Of a DNA stretch of 64,000 nucleotides, positions 16,659 through 24,583 are shown piece by piece. The stretch is taken from contig NZ_JAHKRM010000007.1 in NCBI RefSeq assembly GCF_019396345.1, positions 269,535 through 333,534 on the forward strand. Direction: 5' to 3'. Position numbers and translations under genes: made by a program. The notes beneath the pieces were generated by a model. That model was not told the DNA's origin. It searched no databases and saw only the letters and a program-made list of their open reading frames with translations. The DNA is from Nonomuraea guangzhouensis (GTDB taxonomy: Bacteria > Actinomycetota > Actinomycetes > Streptosporangiales > Streptosporangiaceae). Position 1 is the first letter of the stretch. Every line of letters begins with the position of its first letter.

Positions 16659-17842
16659 ACGCGCCCTCCAGCGTCCTGGTGGTCGGCGCGTCCGCCGCCG
16701 GGCTGGCCACCGCGGAGGCGTTGCGGCGCAAGGGGTATCCGGGCGGTCTGACCATACTCGGTGCCGAGCCGCATCTGCCCTACGATCGGCCACCGTTGTC
16801 CAAACAGGTCCTCTCCGGCGCCTGGGACCCCGAGCGGACTCAGCTACGGCCGCAGACGGCTCTGTCCGCCTTGGACGCCGAGTTCATCCTCGGCGACCCG
16901 GCCGTCGGCCTGGACGCGGCCGGGCGCACCGTCCATACCGCGTCCGGGCGCGCCCTGCGGGCCGACGCCGTCGTGGTGGCCACCGGGCTGCGGCCCCGCA
17001 GGCTCGCCGGGCAGGCGGAGCTGGCCGGGGTCCACACGCTGCGTACGCTCGACGACGCGCTGGCGCTGCGGGCGGAGCTGCTGGCTTCCTCGCGGCTCGT
17101 GGTCGTGGGGGAAGGCGTGCTGGGCGCCGAGATCGCCGCCACCGCTCACGGCCTGGGCCTGGAGGTCACCATGGCCGGTCCGCTGGCGGCACCGCTGGCC
17201 GGTCAGGTGGGGCCATGGGTCTCGGGGATGCTCGCCGAGCTGCACACCGAGCGCGGGGTCCGCCTGCGGCTCGGCGCCGGGGTCAGCGGGCTGACCGGCG
17301 ACCAGGGGCGCGTCACGGGCGTGCGCCTGGTCACCGGCGAAGTGCTGCCGGCCGACGTGGTCGTGGTGGCGATCGGGTCCGACCCGGCGACCGAATGGCT
17401 CGCCGGCAGCGGCCTGCGGGTGGACAACGGGCTGGTGTGCGACTCCCGCTGCCGCGCGGCCGACGGGATCTACGCGGTCGGCGACGTGGCCCGCTGGCAC
17501 CACGACAAGCTCGGCGGCCTGCTGCGGCTGGAGAACCGGACCAACGCCACCGAACAGGCCATGACCGTCGCGTCGAACGTCCTCGGCGACGACCAGCCCT
17601 ACTGTCCCGTGCCCTACTTCTGGACCGACCAGTTCGACGCCAAGCTCCAGGTACACGGAGTGCTGCCCGTCGACGCCGAGGTGACCGTGGTGGAGGGCGA
17701 CCCGGCGAACCGCCGCTTCGTCGCGCTCTACCGCCGCGACGGCAGGGTCACCGGCGTCCTGGGCTGGAACATGCCCAAACAGACGCGCCTGCGTCGGCAG
17801 GACGTCGTCGACGCGCTCTCCGACCTCGTACCGACTCCCTGA
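16655..17842 (+). CDS. FAD-dependent ferredoxin reductase
   Basis: A 395-residue NAD(P)H:ferredoxin oxidoreductase of the putidaredoxin-reductase type. It has an N-terminal FAD motif (VLVVGASAAGLATAEAL), YDRPPLSK near the flavin, an ATG motif (VVVATGLRPR), a second dinucleotide-binding motif (VVVGEGVLGAEIAA) and the C-terminal FAD motif GIYAVGDVARW. It would pass electrons through the nearby 3Fe-4S ferredoxin to the two P450s. The start codon is weak (GTG, 26 bases past the nearest good ribosome site) and overlaps a six-codon leader ORF. Confidence 0.92.
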   Translation: MNAPSSVLVVGASAAGLATAEALRRKGYPGGLTILGAEPHLPYDRPPLSKQVLSGAWDPERTQLRPQTALSALDAEFILGDPAVGLDAAGRTVHTASGRALRADAVVVATGLRPRRLAGQAELAGVHTLRTLDDALALRAELLASSRLVVVGEGVLGAEIAATAHGLGLEVTMAGPLAAPLAGQVGPWVSGMLAELHTERGVRLRLGAGVSGLTGDQGRVTGVRLVTGEVLPADVVVVAIGSDPATEWLAGSGLRVDNGLVCDSRCRAADGIYAVGDVARWHHDKLGGLLRLENRTNATEQAMTVASNVLGDDQPYCPVPYFWTDQFDAKLQVHGVLPVDAEVTVVEGDPANRRFVALYRRDGRVTGVLGWNMPKQTRLRRQDVVDALSDLVPTP

Positions 17843-17855
17843 CATTGGAGAATTC

Positions 17856-19058
17856 ATGACAAGCACGGCTGAAATTCCGGATTACCCGATGACCAGGGCG
17901 AAGGGCTGCCCCTTCGATCCGCCCCCGGCGCTGCAGGCCAAGCAGGAGGAGGGCCCGCTCGCCAAGGTCCGCCTGTGGGACGGGAGCACCCCGTGGGTGG
18001 TGACCCGTTATGCCGAGCAGCGGGCGCTGCTGGCCGACCCACGGGTCAGTGCCGACATCACCCGGCCCGGCTATCCGAGCCCGGCCCCGCTCAATGGCGC
18101 GGCGCCCATCAGCTTCATCCTGATGGACGATCCCGAGCATGCCCGGCTGCGGCGGATGGTGACGGCGCCGTTCACCATCAAGCGGGTGGAGGCGATGCGG
18201 CCGGCCGTCCAGAAGATCGTGGACGACCTGATCGACGAGATGCTGGCCGGTCCGAAGCCGGTCGACCTGGTGACGGCGTTCGCCCTGCCGGTGCCCTCGC
18301 TGGTGATCTGCGAGCTGCTCGGTGTGCCGTACGCCGACCACGACTTCTTCCAGGAGAACAGCAAGGTCCTCATCAACCGGGACGCGGCCCCGGAGCAGCG
18401 GATGGCCGCCGTCGGCCGCCTGAACGGCTACCTGAACGACCTGCTGGGCGAGAAGCTCGCCAACCCCGGCGACGACCTGCTGTCCGGGCTGACCGAGCGG
18501 ATCAAGACCGGGGAGCTGTCCCAGCACGACGCGGCCGGGATCGGGGTGCTGCTGCTGATCGCCGGGCACGAGACCACCGCGAACATGATCGCGCTCGGCA
18601 CCCTCGCCCTGCTGGAGAACCCCGGCCAGCTGGCCCTCCTGCGGGACAGCGCGGATCCGAAGCTCGTCTCCTCGGCGGTCGAGGAGCTGCTGCGCTACCT
18701 GAACATCACGCACAACGGGCGGCGCCGGCTGGCGCTGGCGGACATCGAGATCGACGGGCAGGTCATCCGCGCCGGTGACGGGCTGATCATGCCCAACGAC
18801 ATCGGCAACCGCGACCCCGACGCCTTCCCCGACCCCGACCGGCTGGACATCCAGCGTGACGCCCGCCACCACGTGGCGTTCGGCTTCGGCGTCCACCAGT
18901 GCCTGGGCCAGCCGCTGGCCCGGATGGAACTGCAGGTCGTCTACAGCACCCTCTACAAGCGCATCCCCACCCTGCGGCCGGCCGCGGATCTGGAAGAGAT
19001 CCCGTTCAAGCACGACGGCTCGGTGTACGGGGTCTACTCGCTCCCCGTGACCTGGTGA
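17856..19058 (+). CDS. Cytochrome P450 (second of two)
   Basis: A 400-residue bacterial P450 of the CYP105/CYP107 type. The ATG at 17856 follows GGAGA. AGHETT in the I-helix, EELLR as the ExxR motif and FGFGVHQCLGQPLAR with the heme cysteine are intact. It is followed 37 bases later by a 3Fe-4S ferredoxin gene, a classical CYP105-ferredoxin pairing. It is only moderately similar to the first P450, so the two probably act at different sites or on different substrates. Confidence 0.93.
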   Translation: MTSTAEIPDYPMTRAKGCPFDPPPALQAKQEEGPLAKVRLWDGSTPWVVTRYAEQRALLADPRVSADITRPGYPSPAPLNGAAPISFILMDDPEHARLRRMVTAPFTIKRVEAMRPAVQKIVDDLIDEMLAGPKPVDLVTAFALPVPSLVICELLGVPYADHDFFQENSKVLINRDAAPEQRMAAVGRLNGYLNDLLGEKLANPGDDLLSGLTERIKTGELSQHDAAGIGVLLLIAGHETTANMIALGTLALLENPGQLALLRDSADPKLVSSAVEELLRYLNITHNGRRRLALADIEIDGQVIRAGDGLIMPNDIGNRDPDAFPDPDRLDIQRDARHHVAFGFGVHQCLGQPLARMELQVVYSTLYKRIPTLRPAADLEEIPFKHDGSVYGVYSLPVTW

Positions 19059-19095
19059 CTTTCCCGACTACTACGACGACAGGCAAGAGGATCTC

Positions 19096-19290
19096 ATGAA
19101 GGTGATCATCGACCAGGACAAGTGCGTGGCTTCGGGACAGTGTGTGGTCGCCGCCGCGGACGTGTTCGACCAGCGCGACGAGGACGGCATCGTCGTGCTG
19201 CTGAACGCCGACCCGCCGGCCGAGCAGGCCGCCGACGTCCGGCACGCCGCGGTGGTCTGCCCGGCGCTGGCCATCCACATCGAGGACTGA
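19096..19290 (+). CDS. 3Fe-4S ferredoxin
   Basis: A 64-residue ferredoxin with cysteines at C10, C16 and C55 (KCVASGQC, VVCP). The usual second cysteine of a 4Fe-4S set is missing, as in 3Fe-4S ferredoxins that serve P450s. It directly follows the second P450 and is the last gene before a strong terminator. It carries electrons from the FAD reductase encoded upstream to the P450s. Confidence 0.93.
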   Translation: MKVIIDQDKCVASGQCVVAAADVFDQRDEDGIVVLLNADPPAEQAADVRHAAVVCPALAIHIED

Positions 19291-19299
19291 CGTCCACCC

Positions 19300-19329
19300 G
19301 AGGCCACCTCGACCGACCGAGGTGGCCTC
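19300..19329. terminator. Perfect 12-bp hairpin between convergent genes
   Basis: GAGGCCACCTCG and CGAGGTGGCCTC form a perfect 12-base stem with the loop ACCGAC, ten bases after the ferredoxin stop and before the end of the convergent dehydratase gene. There is no U-tract, as is usual in actinomycetes. It probably ends transcription from both sides and may mark the edge between the P450 island and the polyketide cluster. Confidence 0.85.
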
Positions 19330-19371
19330 TGGTTCATCCGCCTCTCCCTGGCCGCACCCCGGCCACTGACC

Positions 19372-20334
19372 TCAGGCGCTCTTGAGCGGCTGCCACCAGG
19401 CGCGGTTGTCGCGGTACCAGGCGACGGTCTCGGCCAGGCCGGTCTCGAAATCCTTGCGGGGCCGGTAGCCCAGCTCGGCGCGGATCTTGGCGCAGTCGAC
19501 CGAGTAGCGCAGATCGTGGCCCTTGCGGTCCTCGACGTACGAGACCAGGTCCCAGCCGACGTCACAGGCTTTGAGCAGCAGGTCGGTGAGTTCCCGGTTG
19601 GTGAGCTCGGTGCCGCCGCCGATGTTGTAGATCTCACCGGGACGGCCGCCGGCCCGGACCAGTTCGATGCCCCGCACGTGATCGTCGATATGCAGCCAGT
19701 CGCGGCTGTTACCGCCGTCGCCGTACAGGGGAACCGGCCGCCCGTCGAGGAGGTTGGTGACGAACAGGGGGATGATCTTTTCGGGATAGTGGTGGTGGCC
19801 GTAGTTGTTGGAGCAGCGGGTGACGCGTACGTCGAGCTCGTGGGTGCGGTGATAGGCGAGGGCGAGCAGGTCGGAGGCCGCCTTCGAGGCGGAGTAGGGG
19901 GAGCTGGGCCGCAGCGGATCGGACTCCAGCGACGAGCCCTCCGGGATCGAGCCGTAGACCTCATCGGTGGAGACGTGCACGAAGGTCCCCAGCCCGCTGC
20001 GGACCGCCGCGTCGAGCAGGGTCTGGGTGCCGGCCACATTGGTCCGCACGAACTCGGTCGCGCCCGTGATGGATCGGTCGACATGGGATTCGGCGGCGAA
20101 GTGGATCACCTGGTCGTGTTCGGCGACGAGTGGGTCGACCAGCCGCGCGTCGCATATGTCGCCCTGGACGAACGTGAATCTGTCGCTCGTGCGTACCTGG
20201 TCCAGATTCGCGGGGTTGCCGGCGTAGGTGAGTTTGTCGAGGACGGTGATCCGCGTGTCGCCGTCGGTTTCGAGCAGGGCGCGCACGTAGTGGGAGCCGA
20301 TGAATCCGGCACCCCCCGTGACCAGAATCCTCAT
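19372..20334 (-). CDS. rmlB: dTDP-glucose 4,6-dehydratase
   Basis: A 320-residue short-chain dehydrogenase/reductase that makes dTDP-4-keto-6-deoxyglucose, the branch point for deoxysugars. NAD-binding GGAGFIG (7-13), the catalytic TDE triad (T123, D124, E125 in VSTDEVYG), Y147xxxK151 (YSASK) and the SNNYGHHHYPEK substrate segment are all present. It is divergent from the TDP-glucose synthase gene and shares its promoter region. Together they open the pathway to the sugar attached by the glycosyltransferase at 58 kb. Confidence 0.95.
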   Translation of the reverse strand: MRILVTGGAGFIGSHYVRALLETDGDTRITVLDKLTYAGNPANLDQVRTSDRFTFVQGDICDARLVDPLVAEHDQVIHFAAESHVDRSITGATEFVRTNVAGTQTLLDAAVRSGLGTFVHVSTDEVYGSIPEGSSLESDPLRPSSPYSASKAASDLLALAYHRTHELDVRVTRCSNNYGHHHYPEKIIPLFVTNLLDGRPVPLYGDGGNSRDWLHIDDHVRGIELVRAGGRPGEIYNIGGGTELTNRELTDLLLKACDVGWDLVSYVEDRKGHDLRYSVDCAKIRAELGYRPRKDFETGLAETVAWYRDNRAWWQPLKSA

Positions 20335-20449
20335 CGCAAGATCTCCTGCCTGATCCCGAGCGTAGTCACCGTGCGTCGCGTCACGATCCGCCTTTCGGCG
20401 TGGAAATCATATCGCCGGTAAACCGTGCGCAACCGTTTAGCGGCCGACA

Positions 20450-20479
20450 TAGGGGGGCGCCGGGGGCGGGGTAGGGGGT
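20450..20479 (+). promoter_or_regulatory. TAGGGG motif pair upstream of the TDP-glucose synthase gene
   Basis: In the 249-bp divergent gap, TAGGGGGG at 20450 and TAGGGGG at 20472 lie 22 bases apart, about 105 bases before the rmlA start. Similar paired motifs occur upstream of other cluster operons, in the same orientation as the downstream gene. The regulator is not known; the LAL protein at 24.6-27.3 kb is the best candidate. Confidence 0.5.
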
Positions 20480-20583
20480 AAATGAGGGTTGTCTTGGAGT
20501 CCATTCCGCGGTGATCCGGTGTGATGCTCGGGGAACGAATATGGATTCTGGCTGCCCGGTTTTCCCCTGAGGAAGGGTATTTC

Positions 20584-21486
20584 GTGAAAGGCATAATTCT
20601 GGCCGGCGGGCACGGTACGCGGCTGTACCCCATTACTCTCGCGGTCTCGAAACAGTTGCTCCCCGTGAACGACAAGCCGATGATCTATTATCCCTTGTCG
20701 GTGCTCATGCTCGCGAATATCAGAGAGATCTTGGTGATCTCCACCCCGGAGGACCTGCCGAATCTGGCGCGCCTGCTGCGCGACGGCTCACACCTCGGGC
20801 TCAGCATCACCTACGCGCGCCAGGACGAGCCCGTCGGCCTGGCCGACGCCTTCATACTCGGCGCCGACCATATCGGCGACGATTCCGTGGCGCTGGTGCT
20901 CGGCGACAACATCTTCCACGGATATTCGTTCTACGACATCCTCCAGGAGAACACCGCGGACGTGGACGGCTGCGTGTTGTTCGGCCATCCGGTCAGCGAT
21001 CCCGAGCGCTACGCCATCGCCGAGATGGACTCGCTCGGCAGGCTCGTCTCCATCGAGGAGAAACCTGCGCATCCGCGCTCCAACCGCGCCGTCGTCGGGC
21101 TTTATCTCTACGACAACGACGTGATCGACATCGCCAAGAACGTCCAGCCGTCCGCCCGTGGTGAGCTCGAGATCACCGACGTCAACCGGGTCTATCTCGA
21201 GCGGGGCAAGGCGAAATTCGTCGAACTCGGACGCGGGTTCGCCTGGCTCGACGCGGGCACGCCCGACTCCATCCTGCAGGCCAGCCAGTACGTCCACATG
21301 CTGGAGGGCCGGCAGGGCGTACGCATCGCGTGCATCGAGGAGATCGCGCTGCGGATGAACTACATCGACGCCGAGGCCTGTTACCGCCTCGGCGAGGAAC
21401 TGCTGCCGTCCAGCTACGGCCGGTACGTCTGCGCCCTAGCCACCGAATTCGGCCACGCGCCGCAACCGGCCGGCACGTTCTCCTAG
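20584..21486 (+). CDS. rmlA: Glucose-1-phosphate thymidylyltransferase
   Basis: A 300-residue nucleotidyltransferase joining dTTP and glucose-1-phosphate to make dTDP-glucose. The GTG at 20584 is chosen because it gives the canonical start MKGIILAGGHGTRLYPIT and follows GAGGAAGGG. Other signatures are SKQLLPVNDKPMIYYPLS, LVLGDNIFHG, SIEEKP and FAWLDAGTPDS. It is divergent from the dehydratase gene. Its stop codon lies inside the first unit of a 13-bp tandem repeat. Confidence 0.95.
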   Translation: MKGIILAGGHGTRLYPITLAVSKQLLPVNDKPMIYYPLSVLMLANIREILVISTPEDLPNLARLLRDGSHLGLSITYARQDEPVGLADAFILGADHIGDDSVALVLGDNIFHGYSFYDILQENTADVDGCVLFGHPVSDPERYAIAEMDSLGRLVSIEEKPAHPRSNRAVVGLYLYDNDVIDIAKNVQPSARGELEITDVNRVYLERGKAKFVELGRGFAWLDAGTPDSILQASQYVHMLEGRQGVRIACIEEIALRMNYIDAEACYRLGEELLPSSYGRYVCALATEFGHAPQPAGTFS

Positions 21487-21595
21487 AGATCTCCCCTAGA
21501 GATCTCCCCTAGAGATCTCCCCTAGAGATCTCCCCTAGAGATCTCCCCTAGAGATCTCCCCTAGAGATCTCCCCTAGAGATCTCCCCTAGAGATC
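21483..21595. repeat. 13-bp tandem repeat, eight full copies plus a partial ninth
   Basis: The unit CTAGAGATCTCCC is repeated exactly from 21483 to 21586, followed by a partial copy to 21595. Each unit holds the 8-base palindrome GAGATCTC. The first copy contains the TAG stop of the TDP-glucose synthase gene and the array ends 30 bases before the next small gene. There are no spacers, so it is not CRISPR. It could be a slippage minisatellite, a multi-site protein-binding array or a structured 3' end. Confidence 0.97.
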
Positions 21596-21625
21596 GGCCG
21601 GCCACGATCACCGGAGGTACCCGAC

Positions 21626-21883
21626 ATGACCGTTCCCTCCTTCGACGGCTCCTCGTCCGCCGTGCCGCCCCTGTCCGGGCGCGAACCCGTGGAGGTCGCG
21701 CTCGAGGGCGGTCCCGCCGATGTTCCGCGAAAGCTGCGCGTCATGCACGACGTGGTCTCAGCGGGAAAGATAAAGATTCCGCGCAACGGCGGATACGAGC
21801 ATTTCGAGCGGGTCGGCGTATCCGCGGATTCCGGCGGCCCGCCGCTCTTCCGGTGGACCACCCGTACCAAAGTGGCCGAATGA
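21626..21883 (+). CDS. Small DUF5988-like protein
   Basis: An 85-residue acidic protein starting at an ATG behind GGAGG. The core VALEGGPADVP ... KIKIPRNGGYEHFER ... PLFRWTTRTKVAE resembles the DUF5988 family, which I recall as small actinobacterial proteins often found near biosynthetic clusters; the family call is from memory. No signal peptide or membrane segment is seen. It follows the 13-bp repeat array and ends 14 bases before the convergent TetR gene. Function unknown. Confidence 0.7.
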   Translation: MTVPSFDGSSSAVPPLSGREPVEVALEGGPADVPRKLRVMHDVVSAGKIKIPRNGGYEHFERVGVSADSGGPPLFRWTTRTKVAE

Positions 21884-21897
21884 GTAAGGCCCGGGTC

Positions 21898-22812
21898 TCA
21901 CAGCGCCTTTCGCAGATCCGGCTCGTGTTCGGCCGAGCCGGAATTCTCCCGCTCCTCGATGAAGACGGCGACCCCGTCGAGCAGGCGGCGGATGCTGAAC
22001 CAGAGCCATTCGTCGATGTGGGCCACTTCCTCCTGCCGCTCCAGCAGGCTCGACAGCATGGGGAAGTGGCCGGATTCGAGAATCTCCGCCAGCATCGGCA
22101 TCTTGGCCGCGCGCCACTGCCGCGTGGTGACCCCGGTACGCCGTTCGGCCTCCCATTCGCTGACGCGAAGCAGGGCGGCCCCTTGCACCTGGGCGCTCAC
22201 CGCGATGCTCACCCAGTGCATCGTCACCGGATCGAGCCCGAGACCGTCCAGGGCGCCCATGGCCCGTTCGAGGTCGGCCAGCACGTTCGGCCCGAGCGGC
22301 GGCTGAGGGGTCGCGATGACCTGCAGCACCCACGGATGCCGGGAATAGAGCCGCCACTCCCGCAGCGCGGACAGTTCGAGCCGGGACCGCCAGTCGGCCG
22401 GGACGGGCGTCAGATTCTTGTCCTCGCCGTGCACGCGATCGACCATCAATTCGATCAAGGCGTCCTTGCTCGTCACGTATCGGTACAGCGACATCGTGCC
22501 CACGCCGAGCTCGGCCGCCACCCGGCGCATGGACAGCGCCTCCAGGCCCTCGGTATCGGCGATCTCGATGCCGGTGTCCACGAGCCGTTCCAACGTGAGC
22601 CCTTCGCGAGGTGCTCGCGGGGCGGGCTCGGGTTTGGGCGGCAGGGTCTCTTCTCTGGTGGGCTCTGGGGGAGGCGCCTCGGCGCAGGGCCGTGCGCGCG
22701 CGGCCACCCGCGCCCTGTATGCCCGAGCCTGGCACGACCGCGAACAATATCGCGGTCGTCGCCCCCGAGGTGCGGCACACAACGGGTTGCCGCATTCTGC
22801 GCAGGTGAGCAT
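21898..22812 (-). CDS. TetR-family regulator with Cys-rich N-terminal segment
   Basis: A 304-residue repressor-type protein. Residues 1-30 hold C4, C7, C12, C23 and C27 in a CxxC...CxxxC pattern resembling a small zinc ribbon (MLTCAECG, RYCSRSCQ), then a Pro/Glu-rich linker. The TetR helix-turn-helix (about 72-120, ALSMRRVAAELGVGTMSLYRYVTSKDALIEL) and a TetR_C-type ligand domain follow. It is divergent from an MFS exporter with a short dyad between them, so it most likely represses that exporter until a ligand, perhaps the cluster product, binds. Confidence 0.9.
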   Translation of the reverse strand: MLTCAECGNPLCAAPRGRRPRYCSRSCQARAYRARVAARARPCAEAPPPEPTREETLPPKPEPAPRAPREGLTLERLVDTGIEIADTEGLEALSMRRVAAELGVGTMSLYRYVTSKDALIELMVDRVHGEDKNLTPVPADWRSRLELSALREWRLYSRHPWVLQVIATPQPPLGPNVLADLERAMGALDGLGLDPVTMHWVSIAVSAQVQGAALLRVSEWEAERRTGVTTRQWRAAKMPMLAEILESGHFPMLSSLLERQEEVAHIDEWLWFSIRRLLDGVAVFIEERENSGSAEHEPDLRKAL

Positions 22813-22851
22813 CTGGCCTCACAGATTTTGTCACGCGCATCTTGATAAGTG

Positions 22852-22866
22852 GTGAAATTCTATCAC
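22852..22866. promoter_or_regulatory. Dyad between TetR and MFS genes
   Basis: GTGA-N7-TCAC, with partly symmetric inner bases, sits 40 bases upstream of the TetR start in the 240-bp divergent gap. It is a plausible TetR-type operator by size and position. No other strong symmetry was noted in this gap, which is otherwise AT-richer than its surroundings. Confidence 0.35.
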
Positions 22867-23052
22867 ATGAGTTCGTGATGAAATTGATCGCCAAGCGTGA
22901 TGAATCGCGCCGCGACTCTGCCGAAACTGCGCGATATATACCCGCCAGTGGCGCTTTGTCGGAATTTATTTCCCGTTTCGTGTCTTGAGGCCTACCGGTG
23001 GCGGACATGAGTACGTCGTATGCACTCGTACACGGTATCTGAGGAGTGTGGG

Positions 23053-24582
23053 ATGGAAACGGAGTCGAAGATCGCCGGACGGCGGGAGTGGATAGGACTG
23101 TCGGTTCTCGTCCTGCCCGTCCTGCTGATCTCTATTACCGTCACGGTCCTTTACTTCGCGCTGCCGTTCCTCAGCGCGGATCTCCAGCCGAGCGGGCCCG
23201 AGCAGCTCTGGATCGTCGACATCTACGCCTTCTGGCTGGCGGGGCTGCTGATCGTCATGGGCACGCTCGGGGACCGGATCGGCCGCCGGCGCCTGTTACT
23301 CATCGGCGCCGCCGTCTTCGGGGTCACCTCCGCCGCGGCCGCCTACGCGCCCAGCGCCGAGATGCTCATCGTCCTGCGCGCCCTGCAAGGAGCGGCGGCC
23401 GCGACCCTCATGCCGTCCACCCTGGCGTTGATCCGCAACATGTTCCACCAGGCTCGGCAGCGCCGGCTGGCCATCGCGATCTGGGCCGCCGGGTTCTCCG
23501 GGGGCAGCGTGCTCGGCCCGATCGTGGGCGGGTGGATGCTGGAGAGATTCTGGTGGGGCTCGGTGTTCCTGATCAACGTGCCGATCATGGTCCTGCTGCT
23601 GGCGCTCGGCCCGATCCTGCTACCGGAATATCGCGACCCGCAGGCCGGCCGGCTCGACATGGTGAGCGCCGCACTGACGCTGGTAGCCGTGCTCCCGATC
23701 GTCTACGGAGTGAAGGACATCGCCGAACAGGGCCTGAGCTCGACCGCCGCGCTCGGCATCGCCGTGGGCCTGGCCGCCGGCATCTCGTTCGTCTGGAGGC
23801 AGCGCGCGCTGACCGACCCGATGCTCGATCTGCGCCTGTTCGCGAACCGGGGGTTCGGCATCTCGCTGATCACCAGCACGCTCGCCATCTTCGCCCTCAT
23901 GGGGCTGTTCTACTTCATCGCGCAATACCTGCAGCTGGTGCTGGGCCTGCGCCCCTTCGTCGCGGGGATCCTGACGTTGCCCGCCGCGGGCATGGCCCTC
24001 GTCGGATCGATGCTGGCCGTGGTGGTGGTGCGATGGACGCGTCCCGGATTCGTCATCGGCGGTGGCATGCTGCTCGCGGGGGCGGGCTTCGCGGTGCTCA
24101 CGCAGCTCGAAGGGGAGCCGGGCGTCCAGACGCTCGTGATCGGCCTGGCGCTGCTGGGTGCCGGGCTCGGCGCCGTTCAGGCGGTGGCCTCCGATCTGGT
24201 CGTCACGGTGGCGCCCGAGGAGCGGGCCGGCTCGGCGTCGGCGGTGCTGGAGGCCGGTACCGAGTTCGGCGCCGCGCTCGGTGTCGCGGTCCTGGGCAGC
24301 CTCGGGCTGGCGATCTACCGCTGGTCGTTCGCCGCTCCGCCCGGCCTCCCCCCTGAGGCCGCCCAGACGGCGCGCGAAACGCTCGGTGGCGCGGTCGAGG
24401 TGGCCGCCCGGCTTCCGGAGCAGACGCGGGCGGCCTTGCTCGACGCGGCACGTACGGCTTTCACCGAGGGCATGCGGATGGCCGCGATCTCGGGTGCGGT
24501 CGTCCTGGTGGCCACGGGCGTCATGGCCGCGATCCAGCTCCGGCAGGTGACCACCGAGGAGACCGTCGACCAGGCGAGGTGA
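23053..24582 (+). CDS. MFS exporter (DHA2, 14 helices), cluster efflux
   Basis: A 509-residue drug:H+ antiporter. The ATG at 23053 (METESKIAGRREW) follows GAGGAG; an upstream in-frame ATG lacks a ribosome site. Motif A (GTLGDRIGRRRLLLIG) and motif C (GFSGGSVLGPIVGGWM) are present. The leucine codon at 23296-23298 is TTA, so translation should depend on the bldA tRNA. It is divergent from a TetR gene, its likely repressor, and ends one base before the convergent LAL regulator. It probably exports the polyketide and gives self-resistance. Confidence 0.92.
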   Translation: METESKIAGRREWIGLSVLVLPVLLISITVTVLYFALPFLSADLQPSGPEQLWIVDIYAFWLAGLLIVMGTLGDRIGRRRLLLIGAAVFGVTSAAAAYAPSAEMLIVLRALQGAAAATLMPSTLALIRNMFHQARQRRLAIAIWAAGFSGGSVLGPIVGGWMLERFWWGSVFLINVPIMVLLLALGPILLPEYRDPQAGRLDMVSAALTLVAVLPIVYGVKDIAEQGLSSTAALGIAVGLAAGISFVWRQRALTDPMLDLRLFANRGFGISLITSTLAIFALMGLFYFIAQYLQLVLGLRPFVAGILTLPAAGMALVGSMLAVVVVRWTRPGFVIGGGMLLAGAGFAVLTQLEGEPGVQTLVIGLALLGAGLGAVQAVASDLVVTVAPEERAGSASAVLEAGTEFGAALGVAVLGSLGLAIYRWSFAAPPGLPPEAAQTARETLGGAVEVAARLPEQTRAALLDAARTAFTEGMRMAAISGAVVLVATGVMAAIQLRQVTTEETVDQAR

Positions 24583-24583
24583 G

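Noticed and set aside
21483..21595. Possible CRISPR array
   Set aside because: The 13-bp units are contiguous with no spacers and no cas genes are present.
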